A stretch of 64,000 bases of DNA from Faecalicatena fissicatena (GCA_001028025.1 LDAQ01000023.1:28540-92539); one strand, 5' to 3'; positions 1 to 7,976 are shown, counted from the first letter of the stretch. The notes: generated by a model not told the origin, from the sequence alone. Program-made: numbers and translations.

Positions 1-830
1 CGGAGAAGCGTTTCACGTTCCTGATCCTTCTTCGCAAGTTTATACTCTGCACTGTACATATCGTGAGAAAGCTCAATGCGTGCTTTGTGTCCGTACCAGT
101 TAATCAGTCTGTTTTTGATCATAAAGGTACGTTTCAGAACCGGATTGTAGAATTCCCACTCGTAAAATTCATCGGTGCGCAGTCTGTCATTTGTACAGAA
201 AGGGCAGGGAGACGTTCTTCCCTGAATCGCTTCATAGCATTTGCGGCCGCTTACCTTTTCTTTTGTGGACCGCAGAGTTTCAAGTGCTTCATCGTTCACA
301 TACAGAAGTTCATATGTGTCCATATCACTTATGTAAACATTGCCCACATATTTATCCATCATCCATTGAAAATACTGAACTTTTTCTTCACTCTGGGCGA
401 CCAGGCTGCTGATGTCGGTCAGGACAGCAGAAATCACCGGATGTCCGTCAGAGATTTCGCCTGTGAAGGTTCCTGTCATACGGTTCCAGGTATGACCGCC
501 CTGTTTTAAAGGCAGCGGGAAATCTGCTGTAAAACTGGCCTCTTTTTTGCAGAGTACTTCAGAAGCAGAGTTTTTTATATTGTCGAATTCCGTGGTGTAA
601 TTTTTCAGATACAGGCGGAGACTGGAGAAGCGGGTGAGGAATTCTTCTTTCGTATAGCCGGTGCTTTTATAAAATTGATTGTTTGCAAACAGGAGAGACA
701 GATCGTTATCATATATATATATGCAGGCACTGCAGCCAATGGTCTCCATAAACGCGCCATAGCCGCAGGCGGTATCTCCTGCAGAATTACCGGGAGTTTC
801 TTTTAAAACCGGTTTGTTTTGCAGTTCCAT
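1..830 (-). CDS. PAS-domain signalling protein, N-terminal part (truncated by window edge)
   Basis: An open frame reads on the minus strand from the ATG at 830-828 without a stop to the window edge, so at least 276 residues are present and the C-terminus is missing. The start has AGGAG about 8 bases upstream. Two PAS-like segments can be seen. The second contains KCYEAIQGRTSPCPFC, followed by an EFYEWEFYNP segment and an ELSHD segment. The same block occurs in the hybrid histidine kinase at 39075-41246, so the two sensors share a PAS variant. The block carries a CxxC pair (CPFC) that could bind metal or respond to redox; this is inference. The output domain (kinase, GGDEF or EAL) lies outside the window. 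An EAL-domain remnant sits beyond the neighbouring insertion sequence. Confidence 0.85.
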   Translation of the reverse strand, partial: MELQNKPVLKETPGNSAGDTACGYGAFMETIGCSACIYIYDNDLSLLFANNQFYKSTGYTKEEFLTRFSSLRLYLKNYTTEFDNIKNSASEVLCKKEASFTADFPLPLKQGGHTWNRMTGTFTGEISDGHPVISAVLTDISSLVAQSEEKVQYFQWMMDKYVGNVYISDMDTYELLYVNDEALETLRSTKEKVSGRKCYEAIQGRTSPCPFCTNDRLRTDEFYEWEFYNPVLKRTFMIKNRLINWYGHKARIELSHDMYSAEYKLAKKDQERETLL

Positions 831-1022
831 GAATAAATCTCCTTTGTAGATATTAACTGCTTTTTGAAATGATATTGCGTATTCACTTTATGGACAGATG
901 GCAGCATGCAGCACGCGTTATTTCAAAAAAATTATCTTGTTCATATTATATTAGTTCATATTATATCTGAACGAATTAGGAAAAGCAATAGCATATCAGA
1001 AAGGAAAAAACCTATTAGGTTA
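831..1022. other. AT-rich intergenic stretch up to the insertion sequence
   Basis: This is the leader and promoter region of the divergent PAS gene. It contains a partial duplication of an AGTTCATATTATAT-type sequence around 940-967. No gene is visible. It ends in the left copy of the IS target duplication. Confidence 0.5.
1012..1022. repeat. Left 11-bp target-site duplication of the IS30 element
   Basis: CTATTAGGTTA lies directly before the left inverted repeat and is repeated exactly at 2734-2744 directly after the right one. This shows insertion by transposition with a duplication longer than the 2-3 bp usual for many IS30 members. Confidence 0.85.
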
Positions 1023-1054
1023 GGGTGAAGTGAAAAGTTTATTTCCACTTTGAA
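1023..1054 (+). repeat. Left terminal inverted repeat of the IS30 element
   Basis: 32 bp beginning GGGTGAAGTGAAAAG. It matches the reverse complement of 2702-2733 without mismatch. Confidence 0.9.
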
Positions 1055-1160
1055 GGGGGCAAAGTGGATTTTAGTCTTTCTCCTACTTCCATCTCCACAA
1101 ATGTTGCATTTAGTCTTACACTTATCATATGAGACGGCCGCCGGAAAGGCTGGTATACAT

Positions 1161-2447
1161 ATGAATCCTAAAAATGCTTTTTCCCATTTGACGCTGCAGG
1201 AACGACGTATCATTCTTACCGGTATTACCAACGGTTCTACAAAGACCGCTATCGCACAGACTCTTGGTAAGGATAAATCTACGATCGGAAAGGAGATCAA
1301 ACTCCATAGGAAACTTACACACAAATGTAAAATGCCTCTTGAGTGCAATAACTACCGCAAGTGTGCCTTCGGGCGCCAGTGTACCGCCGACTGCCCTGAT
1401 TACATTCCCTTCCGCTGTTCAAGGCGCGACCGCACCCCTGGTGCCTGCAACGGCTGCTCTAACTGGTCCCGCTGCAGATTCGATAAGTATCAGTACTGCC
1501 CCGAGGATGCACAATTAGATTACTATACCACCCTTGTTGATTCCCGGGAAGGCGTAAATCTAACTATACACGAAGCAAAGGCCATGGCTGCTATCATCGC
1601 CCCACTATTGAAACAGGGTCAGTCCCCTTATCAGATTATCACAAACCACCCCGAACTGGGCATTTCCGAAAAAACTCTTTACAACTATATTGAAAATGAT
1701 GTCTTTCACGAAATTGCCGGGATCACCGTCTTGGATTTACGACGACAGGTATCCAGAAGAATCTCCAAAAAGAAATCGAAGGGTTATAAGAAACGAACCG
1801 ACAGGAAACACTTGCAAGGCAGAACCTACAAGGACTATAAGGAATATATTTCTGAAAATCCTGACGTCTTTGTGACACAGATGGATACCGTATATAACAA
1901 CGAGACGAACGGGCCTTTTATCCAGACCTTTAAATTTGTAAGGGCAGGCGTCCTTCTCGCCATATATCACGAGGATAAGACTGCCCTTGCCATGAAGAAC
2001 GGCGTTGACCTGCTCGAATCCATTCTTGGGCAGGCTTTGTTTCGCAAATATGTCCATGTCCTGCTCACGGACAGGGGAACTGAATTTTCATCAGCCGAAG
2101 CAATGGAAAACAGTCTCGACGGCACTAGGAGGACACGGGTGTACTACTGCGATCCCATGCAGTCCGGCCAGAAAGGGACTTTGGAGAACAAGCATATCGA
2201 ACTGCGCTACATCCTCCCTAAAGGGACTGACTTAAGGGAATTGGGGCTAACCGACCAGGCAGCTTTGAATCTGGCTCTCAGCCATGTCAATTCCGCTCCT
2301 GTCGAACTGCTCGGTGGCAAGAGCCCTTTGGAGCTTGCCGATTTTATGTACCATGATCTCTATGAAAGACTGCTTGCTTTCGGCATCCGACAGATTGATA
2401 AGGATCAAGTAACCTTAAGACCATATCTGTTGAAGAAGAAAGATTGA
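1161..2447 (+). CDS. IS30-family transposase
   Basis: A 428-residue transposase. The N-terminus has a helix-turn-helix (LTLQERRIILTGI ... DKSTIGKEI, residues about 8-45). A cysteine-rich segment with about ten Cys (residues about 55-110) follows, as in clostridial IS30-type proteins. The catalytic core has candidate DDE residues in VTQMDTVYN, LLTDRGTEF and QKGTLENKHIELR, in the right order and spacing. The frame stays open upstream to 1050, but the first 37 codons run through the inverted-repeat region and read as a hydrophobic non-homologous tail. I therefore place the start at the ATG at 1161, where the family-like sequence begins. The gene is intact and likely active. Confidence 0.93.
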   Translation: MNPKNAFSHLTLQERRIILTGITNGSTKTAIAQTLGKDKSTIGKEIKLHRKLTHKCKMPLECNNYRKCAFGRQCTADCPDYIPFRCSRRDRTPGACNGCSNWSRCRFDKYQYCPEDAQLDYYTTLVDSREGVNLTIHEAKAMAAIIAPLLKQGQSPYQIITNHPELGISEKTLYNYIENDVFHEIAGITVLDLRRQVSRRISKKKSKGYKKRTDRKHLQGRTYKDYKEYISENPDVFVTQMDTVYNNETNGPFIQTFKFVRAGVLLAIYHEDKTALAMKNGVDLLESILGQALFRKYVHVLLTDRGTEFSSAEAMENSLDGTRRTRVYYCDPMQSGQKGTLENKHIELRYILPKGTDLRELGLTDQAALNLALSHVNSAPVELLGGKSPLELADFMYHDLYERLLAFGIRQIDKDQVTLRPYLLKKKD

Positions 2448-2701
2448 TAAGAACTGAAATTAAAGAAAGAAATAACAGGCGGCTGTCAGGAATATATACG
2501 TCCCAGCAAGTGGAATTTAGTCTTGTCCCCTTTAAAAACACGTCTAAAGTCCGCTTTCTTAACATGCCCAGAAAGCCCTTTCTGAGCAGACAGCTTTGTT
2601 ATTTCTCTTCTTGATTGTATCACTTAATTCTACTTTTAGGAATACCAAAAGTGGTAATCGCTCTTTTTGTAAGAGTAATTGCCACTTTTCTTTTTGCCGT
2701 T

Positions 2702-2733
2702 TTCAAAGTGGAAATAAACTTTTCACTTCACCC
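2702..2733 (-). repeat. Right terminal inverted repeat of the IS30 element
   Basis: 32 bp, the perfect reverse complement of the left end at 1023-1054. Confidence 0.9.
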
Positions 2734-2744
2734 CTATTAGGTTA
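2734..2744. repeat. Right 11-bp target-site duplication
   Basis: CTATTAGGTTA, identical to 1012-1022. Confidence 0.85.
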
Positions 2745-2791
2745 GTGCGACAGTCATTTATTACTCACTTGTCGAAAATATATGATATAAA

Positions 2792-2923
2792 ATGATCATT
2801 TATGGAAAAATGGGATGCGATTATATCCAGGGTTATATGATAGAAAAGTCCCTTCCATTAGATCAGTTTGAAGAAAAATACAAGCATGCGGAGCGGCTTG
2901 ACGGGCAGGCACGACCGGTATAA
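2792..2923 (+). pseudogene. C-terminal remnant of an EAL-domain (c-di-GMP phosphodiesterase) gene
   Basis: From 2810 the frame reads MGCDYIQGYMIEKSLPLDQF and continues for 17 more codons to TAA at 2921-2923. This matches the end of EAL domains, whose typical pattern is a GCDY-QGY-KPLP segment followed by an FE motif. Everything upstream that an EAL domain needs (the EAL motif, the metal-binding acidic residues, the ETxEQ loop) is absent. No ribosome binding site precedes the ATG at 2792. I read this as a stump left after a deletion, next to the IS30 insertion. It could be expressed as a 43-residue peptide, but I see no reason to expect that. Confidence 0.6.
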
Positions 2924-3000
2924 AATAGAAACAGCTTAACGAACATAAGAAAAACGTACCGGACGTAGGACCAGATGAGAAGAAAGGACAGAGAAAAAAG

Positions 3001-4197
3001 ATGAAATATGATTTTACGACGATCATGGACAGGGCCGGCCATGATGCACTGGCAGTGGACTGCATCCCAATGGAGGGAGTGGAAGTAAAGGACGGATTCA
3101 CACGGATACCGATGTGGGTGGCCGATATGAATTTTCCGACCCTTCCGACCATACTTGAAGCAATAGAAGACAGGCTGAAGCATCCTCACTTTGGTTATTT
3201 TGATATGTCAGATGCGTATTATGACAGTATTATTAACTGGCAGAAAGACCGCTTTGGTGTGACAGGGCTGAGCCGGGAGGATATCGGCTATGAAAATGGC
3301 GTTCTGGGCTGTGTGTCATCCGCCCTTCAGGCATTTACAGCGCCGGGAGAAGCCGTTCTTATCCAGTCTCCGGCTTACATTGGGTTTACAAAAACGGTGG
3401 AAAGCATCGGAAGAAAGCTGGTGCTGAGTGGATTAGTCCGTGACGGAGACGGCGTATGGCGCATGGATCTTGAGGATATGGAGAGAAAGCTGCAGGATAA
3501 TCGCATTCACTGTGTGATCTTCTGCTCTCCGCATAATCCAACCGGAAGGGTCTGGGAGAGGGAAGAGCTTGAAGCTGTCATGGCGCTGTATAAAAAGTAC
3601 GACTGTGTTGTCATATCTGATGAGATATGGGCAGATCTCACTCTGCCGGGGCACACTCATATACCGCTGCAGTCTGTGTCGGAGGATGCGAAAGCGAGGA
3701 CTATCAGCATCTATGCACCATCGAAGACATTTAACCTGGCCGGGCTGATTGGTTCCTACCATGTAATATATACCCCGTACCTGCGGGACCGCCTTGCAAA
3801 GTATGCTTCGGCCTCCCACTATAATTCCTGTAATGTCCTGTCCATGCATGCGCTGATTGGCGCTTACAAAGACGAAGGCAGAGAATGGGCGGATGAACTC
3901 AGGATGGTACTGGGAGAAAATGTGGATTACGCTTATCAATTTATTACCAGCCATTTTGAAGGCGTGTCACTGGCAAAACCGCAGGGAACTTATATGCTGT
4001 TTTTGGACTGCGAAACATGGTGTAAAGAGCACGGAAAGACACTGGATGAACTACTAAAAGCTGGGGTGGAAGCAGGAGTCATCTGGCAGGACGGAAGGCC
4101 GTTTTATGGGGCATGGTCTATTCGTGTTAATCTGGCACTGCCAAAAGAACTGGTGGAAGAGGCAATGGGGCGGCTTGAGAAGTATGTATTTGTATGA
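3001..4197 (+). CDS. MalY/PatB-family PLP-dependent C-S lyase / aminotransferase
   Basis: A 398-residue fold-type I PLP enzyme. The family mark PMWVADMNF lies at residues 37-45, NPTG at about 179-182, and the Schiff-base lysine is K242 in YAPSKTFNLAG. The length equals that of the MalY/PatB family, whose members cleave cystathionine or cysteine conjugates (beta C-S lyase) to a thiol, pyruvate and ammonia. Some act as aminotransferases. The protein is cytosolic and has no signal peptide. A run of AGAAAGGACAGAG before the ATG serves as ribosome binding site. The gene stands alone: an IS element and EAL stump lie upstream and a long hairpin starts 24 bp after its stop. The exact substrate cannot be told from sequence. 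Confidence 0.9.
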   Translation: MKYDFTTIMDRAGHDALAVDCIPMEGVEVKDGFTRIPMWVADMNFPTLPTILEAIEDRLKHPHFGYFDMSDAYYDSIINWQKDRFGVTGLSREDIGYENGVLGCVSSALQAFTAPGEAVLIQSPAYIGFTKTVESIGRKLVLSGLVRDGDGVWRMDLEDMERKLQDNRIHCVIFCSPHNPTGRVWEREELEAVMALYKKYDCVVISDEIWADLTLPGHTHIPLQSVSEDAKARTISIYAPSKTFNLAGLIGSYHVIYTPYLRDRLAKYASASHYNSCNVLSMHALIGAYKDEGREWADELRMVLGENVDYAYQFITSHFEGVSLAKPQGTYMLFLDCETWCKEHGKTLDELLKAGVEAGVIWQDGRPFYGAWSIRVNLALPKELVEEAMGRLEKYVFV

Positions 4198-4221
4198 CAG
4201 GAGTGAGTGGGGGCGGAGGGC

Positions 4222-4518
4222 GCCTGTCGGGAGTGCGGCTTCTGCAGCAGCGGGAAACTTCCATGCCCCTTCTGGCAGCGGTCCGTTTGCTAAGTCTCAC
4301 TAGATAAAAACCACATCGGATTGGAAGGCACCGGCGGCATTCACCGTGCAATTCTGATGAATTGCACGGCTCAGGCCGCCTTAAACTCTGCTTTGGTGAG
4401 CAGAGTTTAGCCTTCCAATCCGATGTGGTTTTTATCAAGTGAGACTAAGGCGCTCTCTATGCTGCCAGAAGGGGCACGGAAGTTTCCCGCTGCCGCAGAA
4501 GCCGCACTCCCGACAGGC
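4222..4518. repeat. Long structured inverted repeat, copy 1 (possible mobile palindrome or ncRNA)
   Basis: The outer arms, from 4222 (GCCTGTCGGG) and ending 4518 (CCCGACAGGC), pair over roughly 100 bp with a few mismatches. The centre holds two further hairpins: 4333-4380 (GGCGGC/GCCGCC enclosing CCGTGCAATT/AATTGCACGG) and 4383-4408 (AAACTCTGCT/AGCAGAGTTT). The whole folds as a three-way structure. Directly after the right arm comes TGGGCGCATCCGG, the same sequence that follows the second long hairpin (44069-44315). The stems of the two copies are unrelated in sequence, but both begin GCCTG and end CAGGC. It carries no T-run, so it is not a simple terminator. See findings. Confidence 0.8.
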
Positions 4519-4708
4519 TGGGCGCATCCGGTAGGAGGGACACTGGGGAGGGATTTACGGGGGAGGCGGATTGGAAAGGCTGGGTATACTGTACCCATAG
4601 GCATGGACACTTTTTAAAGTTAGTATCTTTATAATGGACACAGTGATGGGAGATACGGTTGGGGATTTTATGGTGTTGATGATTCTCAGTATAAAAATTT
4701 ACGGATGG
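4519..4708. other. G-rich non-coding stretch after long hairpin 1
   Basis: No gene is visible. The plus strand is markedly rich in G over C (in 4621-4680, 19 G against 4 C by hand count). It starts with TGGGCGCATCCGG, which recurs after hairpin 2, and leads into the TetR promoter region. Confidence 0.5.
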
Positions 4709-4768
4709 GGGTTGTAAAAAATAGTCAATCATGTATTCTGGAAGAGCAGGTTGACCGGGAGAGTCAAC
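4709..4768 (+). promoter_or_regulatory. Predicted TetR operator region upstream of the first TetR gene
   Basis: GTTGTAAAAAATAGTCAAT is followed by the dyad GTTGAC-N7-GTCAAC (4750-4755 and 4763-4768). A near-identical arrangement occurs 850 bp downstream in front of the second TetR gene, and the same half-site (TTTGACT/AGTCAAA) flanks the start of the ABC gene at 45327. Binding by the local TetR proteins is inference. Confidence 0.55.
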
Positions 4769-4889
4769 GTGGTTTGGCTGGTATTTGTAAGGGGTTTGTG
4801 TGTAGTTGGATGGGATTAGATTAAGTTTGGATTTTGAGGGAAAGAGAAGGAAGATATAGGGATGGGCTTTGGAAGGAGGGACAGTGTCT

Positions 4890-5513
4890 ATGAATGAGAA
4901 GTTTTTTGCGCTTCCGGAGGAGAAACGGCAGAGAATTATTAATGCTGCTATGGAGGTGTTTGGAAAAAATGAGTATAAGAGGGCTTCTACGGATTTGATT
5001 GCGGTTAAGGCGGGGATTTCGAAGGGGCTTTTGTTTTATTATTTTCATAATAAGAAAGAGTTATATTTGTATATTTATAACTGTCTGATTGAGGTTATGA
5101 GGGAACAGGTTGCGGATACTACTTTTCTGGAGCTGACAGATTTTTTTGAACTGATGAGCTATGCGGGGAGAGGAAAATGTGAAATACTGGAGAAGAATCC
5201 TTATATTATGGACTTTTCTTTGAGGGCGTTTTATTCGGAGAATGAAGTCGTATCGGATTCTCTGAAGACCGTGAATACTATGCAGGAAGAAGAGATGTTT
5301 AAGCTGTATTTTGGGAATCTGGATACTTATAAGTTTAAAGATGGGATCGAGCCTTTTAAAGTTTACAAGATGCTGAGATGGATGGGAGATGGATATATTC
5401 ATGATATACAGATGTCAGGGAAAAAATTCAGTATGGATGAGCTTTTGGAGGAATTTAACAGCTGGATGGAAATGATAAAGAAGATGGTATATAAGGAGGA
5501 GTATCAGAATTAG
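4890..5513 (+). CDS. TetR-family transcriptional regulator (first of a tandem pair)
   Basis: A 207-residue regulator. The N-terminal HTH (residues about 9-55) contains RIINAAMEVFGKN, TDLIAVKAGISKG and LLFYYFHNKKEL, classic for TetR. The rest is an all-helical ligand domain with no recognised subfamily. I start at 4890 rather than an in-frame codon at 4869, because GGAAGGAGGG then sits at proper distance and the sequence aligns with the start of the second copy (MNEKF). It is clearly homologous over its full length to the next gene, with an almost identical recognition helix, so both probably bind the same operators. The codons are unusually rich in G and T (TTG, GGG, TTT) compared with the second copy. 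It probably controls the ABC exporter downstream. Confidence 0.9.
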   Translation: MNEKFFALPEEKRQRIINAAMEVFGKNEYKRASTDLIAVKAGISKGLLFYYFHNKKELYLYIYNCLIEVMREQVADTTFLELTDFFELMSYAGRGKCEILEKNPYIMDFSLRAFYSENEVVSDSLKTVNTMQEEEMFKLYFGNLDTYKFKDGIEPFKVYKMLRWMGDGYIHDIQMSGKKFSMDELLEEFNSWMEMIKKMVYKEEYQN

Positions 5514-5558
5514 GCGGTTTAAGAGGGAAGATAAAAATCATATAAAAGTTCTGCAGGG

Positions 5559-5620
5559 GGGTTGTAAAAAATAGTCAATTCGGTATTCTGATAATAAGGT
5601 TTGACTGAAGAAGTCAAACC
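5559..5620 (+). promoter_or_regulatory. Predicted TetR operator region upstream of the second TetR gene
   Basis: GTTGTAAAAAATAGTCAAT is repeated exactly as at 4709. After it comes the dyad GGTTTGAC-N7-GTCAAACC (5598-5605 and 5613-5620), a perfect 8-bp inverted repeat. Spacing to the ATG (43 bp) fits a repressor site near the promoter. The region is part of the tandem duplication that also made the regulator gene. Confidence 0.6.
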
Positions 5621-5663
5621 GGTTCGGATAACTTATTACAGCTAATCAGAAAAGGGGTGTTCC

Positions 5664-6296
5664 ATGAATGAAAAGTTTTATTCACTTCCGGAAGAAAAGC
5701 AGCAGAGCATTATTAATGCAAGTATGGAGGTGTTTGCCAAAAATGAATATAAACGGGCATCTACAGATTTGATAGCCGCTAAGGCAGGTATCTCAAAGGG
5801 GCTTTTATTTTATTATTTTCATAATAAAAAGGAATTGTATATGTACATATATAATTACCTGGCGGAAGTGATGCAGGCACAGATTATTGATGCAAAGTTC
5901 CTTGAACTGACAGACTTCTTTGAAATATTGGAGTATTCGGCATGGAATAAAGTGAAGGCGCTGCGTAAGAATCCATTTATTATGGATTTTGCCATGAGGG
6001 CGTTTTATTCAGATAAAGAAGCTGTGTCGGTAGAAGTCAAAAGGATGAACAGTAATCTGGAGGAGTCATTGTATGAGATTTATTTTAGCAATATTGACCT
6101 GTATAAGTTCAAAGAAGGCGTGGAACCTTACCGGATATATAAAATGATGCGGTGGATGGCTGATGGCTATTCGCACGGTATCCAGATATCAGGCAGGACG
6201 TTTGTACTGGATGAGCTGGAAAAGGAATTCAATAGCTGGATAGACATGATGAGAAGGCTTGTATACAAGGAGGAATATCAGAATGAGCGTAATTGA
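5664..6296 (+). CDS. TetR-family transcriptional regulator (second of a tandem pair)
   Basis: A 210-residue TetR protein with the same HTH as its upstream neighbour (SIINASMEVFAKN, TDLIAAKAGISKG, LLFYYFHNKKEL). The sequences diverge in the helical effector domain, where different ligands or altered sensitivity are possible. AAGGGGTG precedes the ATG. The stop overlaps the start of the ABC ATPase gene by 14 bases, so regulator and transporter are translationally coupled in one operon. Codon use is ordinary here, unlike the first copy. The simplest reading is an autoregulated repressor of the exporter that it precedes. Confidence 0.92.
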   Translation: MNEKFYSLPEEKQQSIINASMEVFAKNEYKRASTDLIAAKAGISKGLLFYYFHNKKELYMYIYNYLAEVMQAQIIDAKFLELTDFFEILEYSAWNKVKALRKNPFIMDFAMRAFYSDKEAVSVEVKRMNSNLEESLYEIYFSNIDLYKFKEGVEPYRIYKMMRWMADGYSHGIQISGRTFVLDELEKEFNSWIDMMRRLVYKEEYQNERN

Positions 6297-7179
6297 GATC
6301 AGCCATATCACAAAAGATTATGGCAAAGGGCGGGGCGTATTTGATGTCAGTTTCAATGTGAAGCAGGGGGAAGTCCTGGGATTTCTGGGACCAAACGGAG
6401 CAGGAAAAACGACAACAATCCGCCAGTTAATGGGATTTATTAAACCGGACAGCGGAAAACTGTCGATTCAGGGAATGGACTGTTTCAAAGAAGCGGATCA
6501 GATTCAGAAGTCGCTGGGATATTTACCGGGAGAGATCGCATTTATTGATTCTATGAACGGAATGGAGTTTATTAAGTTCGTGGCTAAGATGAAGAAGATG
6601 AAAGATCTGGGGCGTGCGCAGGAACTGATGCAGATGTTTGAACTGAATGCGTCCGGAAAGCTGAAGAAGATGTCAAAAGGTATGAAGCAGAAGATCGGAA
6701 TTGTGTGCGCCTTTATGGATTCCGGTTCAGAGATTCTGATTCTGGATGAACCGACTTCCGGGCTGGACCCATTGATGCAGAACCGATTTGTGGAACTGGT
6801 TTTGTCCGAGAAGAAAAAAGGGAAGACGATCCTGATGTCCTCCCATATGTTTGAAGAAGTGGAGCGAACCTGTGACCGTGCGGCAATTATCCGGGAGGGA
6901 CGCCTGGTTGCGGTGGAGGAGATGGAGAAACTAAAAGAAAGCAGACAGAAGATTATAGTAGTGTCTTTTAAAGACGCATCTATGGCAGAAGCTTTTGCAG
7001 CAGAATTTCCGAAAGCGGGATACCAGGCAGGGAGTAAGATGGTGACGGCAAAGGTTGGCAGGAACCTGGACTCCTTTATTAAAAAAGCCGGTGAGTATAC
7101 CATTGCAGATCTGGATGTCCGCACCCAGAGTCTGGAAGAGTTCTTCATGCATTTTTACGGAGAGGGGGCAGACAAATAA
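6283..7179 (+). CDS. ABC transporter ATP-binding protein (ABC-2/drug-export type)
   Basis: A 298-residue nucleotide-binding subunit. Walker A is GPNGAGKTTT (about residue 36), the signature is MSKGMKQK (about 130), Walker B and D-loop are LILDEPTSGLDP (about 152), and the switch His is in SSHMFEEVE. The C-terminal ~80 residues after the ATPase core are typical for CcmA/DrrA-type export ATPases. The open frame extends to 6259, but GGAGG at 6270-6274 and the homologous MSVIEISHITKDYG beginning support the ATG at 6283, inside the end of the TetR gene. It works with the permease that starts at its last base. The exported substrate is unknown. Confidence 0.93.
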   Translation: MSVIEISHITKDYGKGRGVFDVSFNVKQGEVLGFLGPNGAGKTTTIRQLMGFIKPDSGKLSIQGMDCFKEADQIQKSLGYLPGEIAFIDSMNGMEFIKFVAKMKKMKDLGRAQELMQMFELNASGKLKKMSKGMKQKIGIVCAFMDSGSEILILDEPTSGLDPLMQNRFVELVLSEKKKGKTILMSSHMFEEVERTCDRAAIIREGRLVAVEEMEKLKESRQKIIVVSFKDASMAEAFAAEFPKAGYQAGSKMVTAKVGRNLDSFIKKAGEYTIADLDVRTQSLEEFFMHFYGEGADK

Positions 7180-7976
7180 TGAATGCTACACTATTAAAAA
7201 AAGAGATCAAATCTAACTGGATATTGCTTGTTATATTTTTGGGTGTGCTCAGTATGTATTCAGTAATGATTACAATGATGTTCGACCCAAAACTGGGAGA
7301 CAGCCTGAAAATGATGGCGGATAGTATGCCCCAAATGTTCGCGGCCTTCGGAATGGCTGATGTGGGAACCTCATTGCTGGAGTTTGTAACGGGGTATTTA
7401 TATGGAATCCTGCTTGTGGCGTTTCCAGGGGTTTACATCATTATTCTGGCAAACAGGCTGGTTGCGAAGTATGTAGATAACGGTTCTATGGCGTATTTGC
7501 TGGCAGTGCCGGAAAAACGGCGTAAAATTGTGCTGACTCAGGGAATCTTCATGCTGCTGACCCTGCTGGTTATGGTTGTGTATTGTACAGTACTAATTCT
7601 TACAGTTGGGGAATTACTGTTTCCGGGAGAAATGGATATAAAAGGGTTTTTGCGGGTGAATGTGGGCCTGATGGGACTTCTGGTGTTTTTTGGAGGAGCT
7701 TGTTTCTGTGCATCCTGTTTCTGCAATGAGTCGAAAAACTCTTCTGCAATTAGTACGGGAGTTGTGGTTTATTCTGTATTAGTTCAGATGATATCACAGG
7801 TTGGAGAGAAATTCGAGAATGTGAAATATGCTACCCCGCTGACGCTGTTTAATGTAGATGGGTTGAGTGCGGGAGATGCAGAGGCCTGGGCGACTTGCGC
7901 GGTATTGTATGTTGGAGGTCTTGTGCTTATGGGGATTGGGATTATACGATTTAGTAAAAAAGATCTTCCGCTGTAA
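7179..7976 (+). CDS. ABC-2 type permease subunit
   Basis: A 265-residue membrane protein with about six predicted hydrophobic helices: WILLVIFLGVLSMYSVMI near residue 14, then segments around 65-90, 115-140, 155-175, 185-200 and 235-255. It begins at the final base of the ATPase gene's stop codon (TAATG overlap), so the two are coupled and form an export complex of two ATPases and two permeases. No substrate can be inferred. The last gene of the TetR/TetR/ABC operon; an AT-rich spacer follows with no strong terminator. Confidence 0.88.
   Translation: MNATLLKKEIKSNWILLVIFLGVLSMYSVMITMMFDPKLGDSLKMMADSMPQMFAAFGMADVGTSLLEFVTGYLYGILLVAFPGVYIIILANRLVAKYVDNGSMAYLLAVPEKRRKIVLTQGIFMLLTLLVMVVYCTVLILTVGELLFPGEMDIKGFLRVNVGLMGLLVFFGGACFCASCFCNESKNSSAISTGVVVYSVLVQMISQVGEKFENVKYATPLTLFNVDGLSAGDAEAWATCAVLYVGGLVLMGIGIIRFSKKDLPL

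Larger units (their letters stand above)
1023..2733 (+). mobile_element. Complete IS30-family insertion sequence (about 1.7 kb)
   Basis: The element runs from GGGTGAAGTG at 1023 to the matching CACTTCACCC ending at 2733. It has 32-bp inverted repeats (1023-1054 and 2702-2733) that match perfectly, and an intact transposase gene. An 11-bp direct repeat flanks it. Perfect ends, an intact target duplication and an unbroken transposase suggest a recent insertion. It separates the divergent PAS sensor gene from an EAL-domain remnant, so it may have helped to break up a c-di-GMP signalling gene. Confidence 0.93.

Noticed and set aside
63..509. A 148-codon plus-strand frame at the window start
   Set aside because: It is the antisense of the PAS gene. 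A similar false frame appears antisense to the homologous kinase at 39258-39524, which confirms it as a shadow.
1050..1160. A 37-residue N-terminal extension of the transposase
   Set aside because: The extension starts within the terminal inverted repeat and shows no resemblance to IS30 transposases. The ATG at 1161 starts the conserved protein.
4222..4518. Hairpin 1 as a plain transcription terminator
   Set aside because: The stem is about ten times longer than needed, includes two inner hairpins and lacks a T-run. It might still stop transcription, but that does not explain the shared edges.
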